64,000 bases of DNA from assembly GCA_947504025.1 (NCBI GenBank), contig CANNFX010000002.1:638450-702449 (forward strand). Direction: 5' to 3'. This DNA is from an uncultured Sphingomonadaceae bacterium. GTDB taxonomy: Bacteria > Pseudomonadota > Alphaproteobacteria > Sphingomonadales > Sphingomonadaceae. Position numbers and translations under genes: made by a program. Under the pieces are notes generated by a model. It saw nothing but the letters and a program-made list of their open reading frames with translations, did no database searches and had not been told where the DNA came from. The first letter of the stretch is position 1. Each line of letters opens with the position of its first letter. This document shows positions 63,926 to 64,000 of this stretch, one piece after another.

Positions 63926-64000
63926 TGGTGACCCCTACGGGAATCGAACCCGTGTTTCAGCCGTGAAAGGGCCGCGTCCTAACCGCTAGACGAAGGGGCC
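63926..64000 (-). tRNA. tRNA-Glu (TTC), first copy
   Basis: Same sequence and anticodon as the other copy. Its 5' end is the last base of the window, so its promoter lies outside. The two genes are probably co-transcribed. Confidence 0.92.

Overview
The window is a stretch of chromosome from an alphaproteobacterium, most likely a sphingomonad of the Erythrobacteraceae. This is inferred from gene content and order (tkt-gap-pgk-fba-thiE operon, zapA-6S RNA-fthC, DUF2842 protein, aceA next to a short-chain fatty-acyl regulator, phoR-pstSCAB-phoU-phoB) and from protein similarity judged by eye. No rRNA operon, CRISPR array or complete insertion sequence is present. Most of the window is dense housekeeping sequence, with two tRNA-associated accessory regions.

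Layout. 1-2.1 kb: C-terminus of secA, a GNAT acetyltransferase and a TSUP permease. 2.13-7.89 kb: a compact element between 17-bp direct repeats, one of which is the 3' end of tRNA-Asn(GTT). It encodes a tyrosine integrase, an AlpA/excisionase-like regulator, a winged-helix protein, a putative HUH (YxxK) replication initiator, a TerS-like protein and five unknown small proteins. This is the gene set expected of a minimal phage satellite and is the most interesting part of the window. 8.0-23.7 kb: nadK, an EAL phosphodiesterase, mfd, sdhE, recG, a low-molecular-weight phosphatase, an ABC1/UbiB-like kinase, a PilZ protein, thyA, the bkdA1-bkdA2-bkdB 2-oxoacid dehydrogenase operon and a secreted protein. 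23.9-26.2 kb: tRNA-Asp(GTC), whose 3' end recurs 2.2 kb downstream. Between the copies lie a broken integrase remnant and a lipoprotein alpha/beta hydrolase, so this is an old, decayed integration.

26.3-39.6 kb: an ArsR/SRPBCC pair with its operators, DUF2842, fthC, 6S RNA, zapA, the central carbon operon, an M23-like protein, efp, suhB, tRNA-Leu(CAA) and an SLC13-type transporter. 39.7-45.1 kb: an M20 amidohydrolase, an unknown membrane protein, a 59-residue gene behind aceA, aceA itself and its divergent regulator. 45.2-52.9 kb: sugar transferase, PrsK, PrsR and TPR protein of the exosortase/PEP-CTERM type, with no exosortase in the window, then an SBF-like transporter. 52.9-64 kb: a DUF475 protein, panB, an NSS transporter, the complete Pho regulon core with a Pho box before pstS, and two tandem tRNA-Glu(TTC) genes at the right edge.

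Functionally, the chromosomal parts combine phosphate sensing and uptake, lower glycolysis/Calvin-type carbon exchange, glyoxylate shunt control, branched-chain acid oxidation, DNA repair and envelope polysaccharide regulation. All calls come from reading the sequence; no database search was possible.
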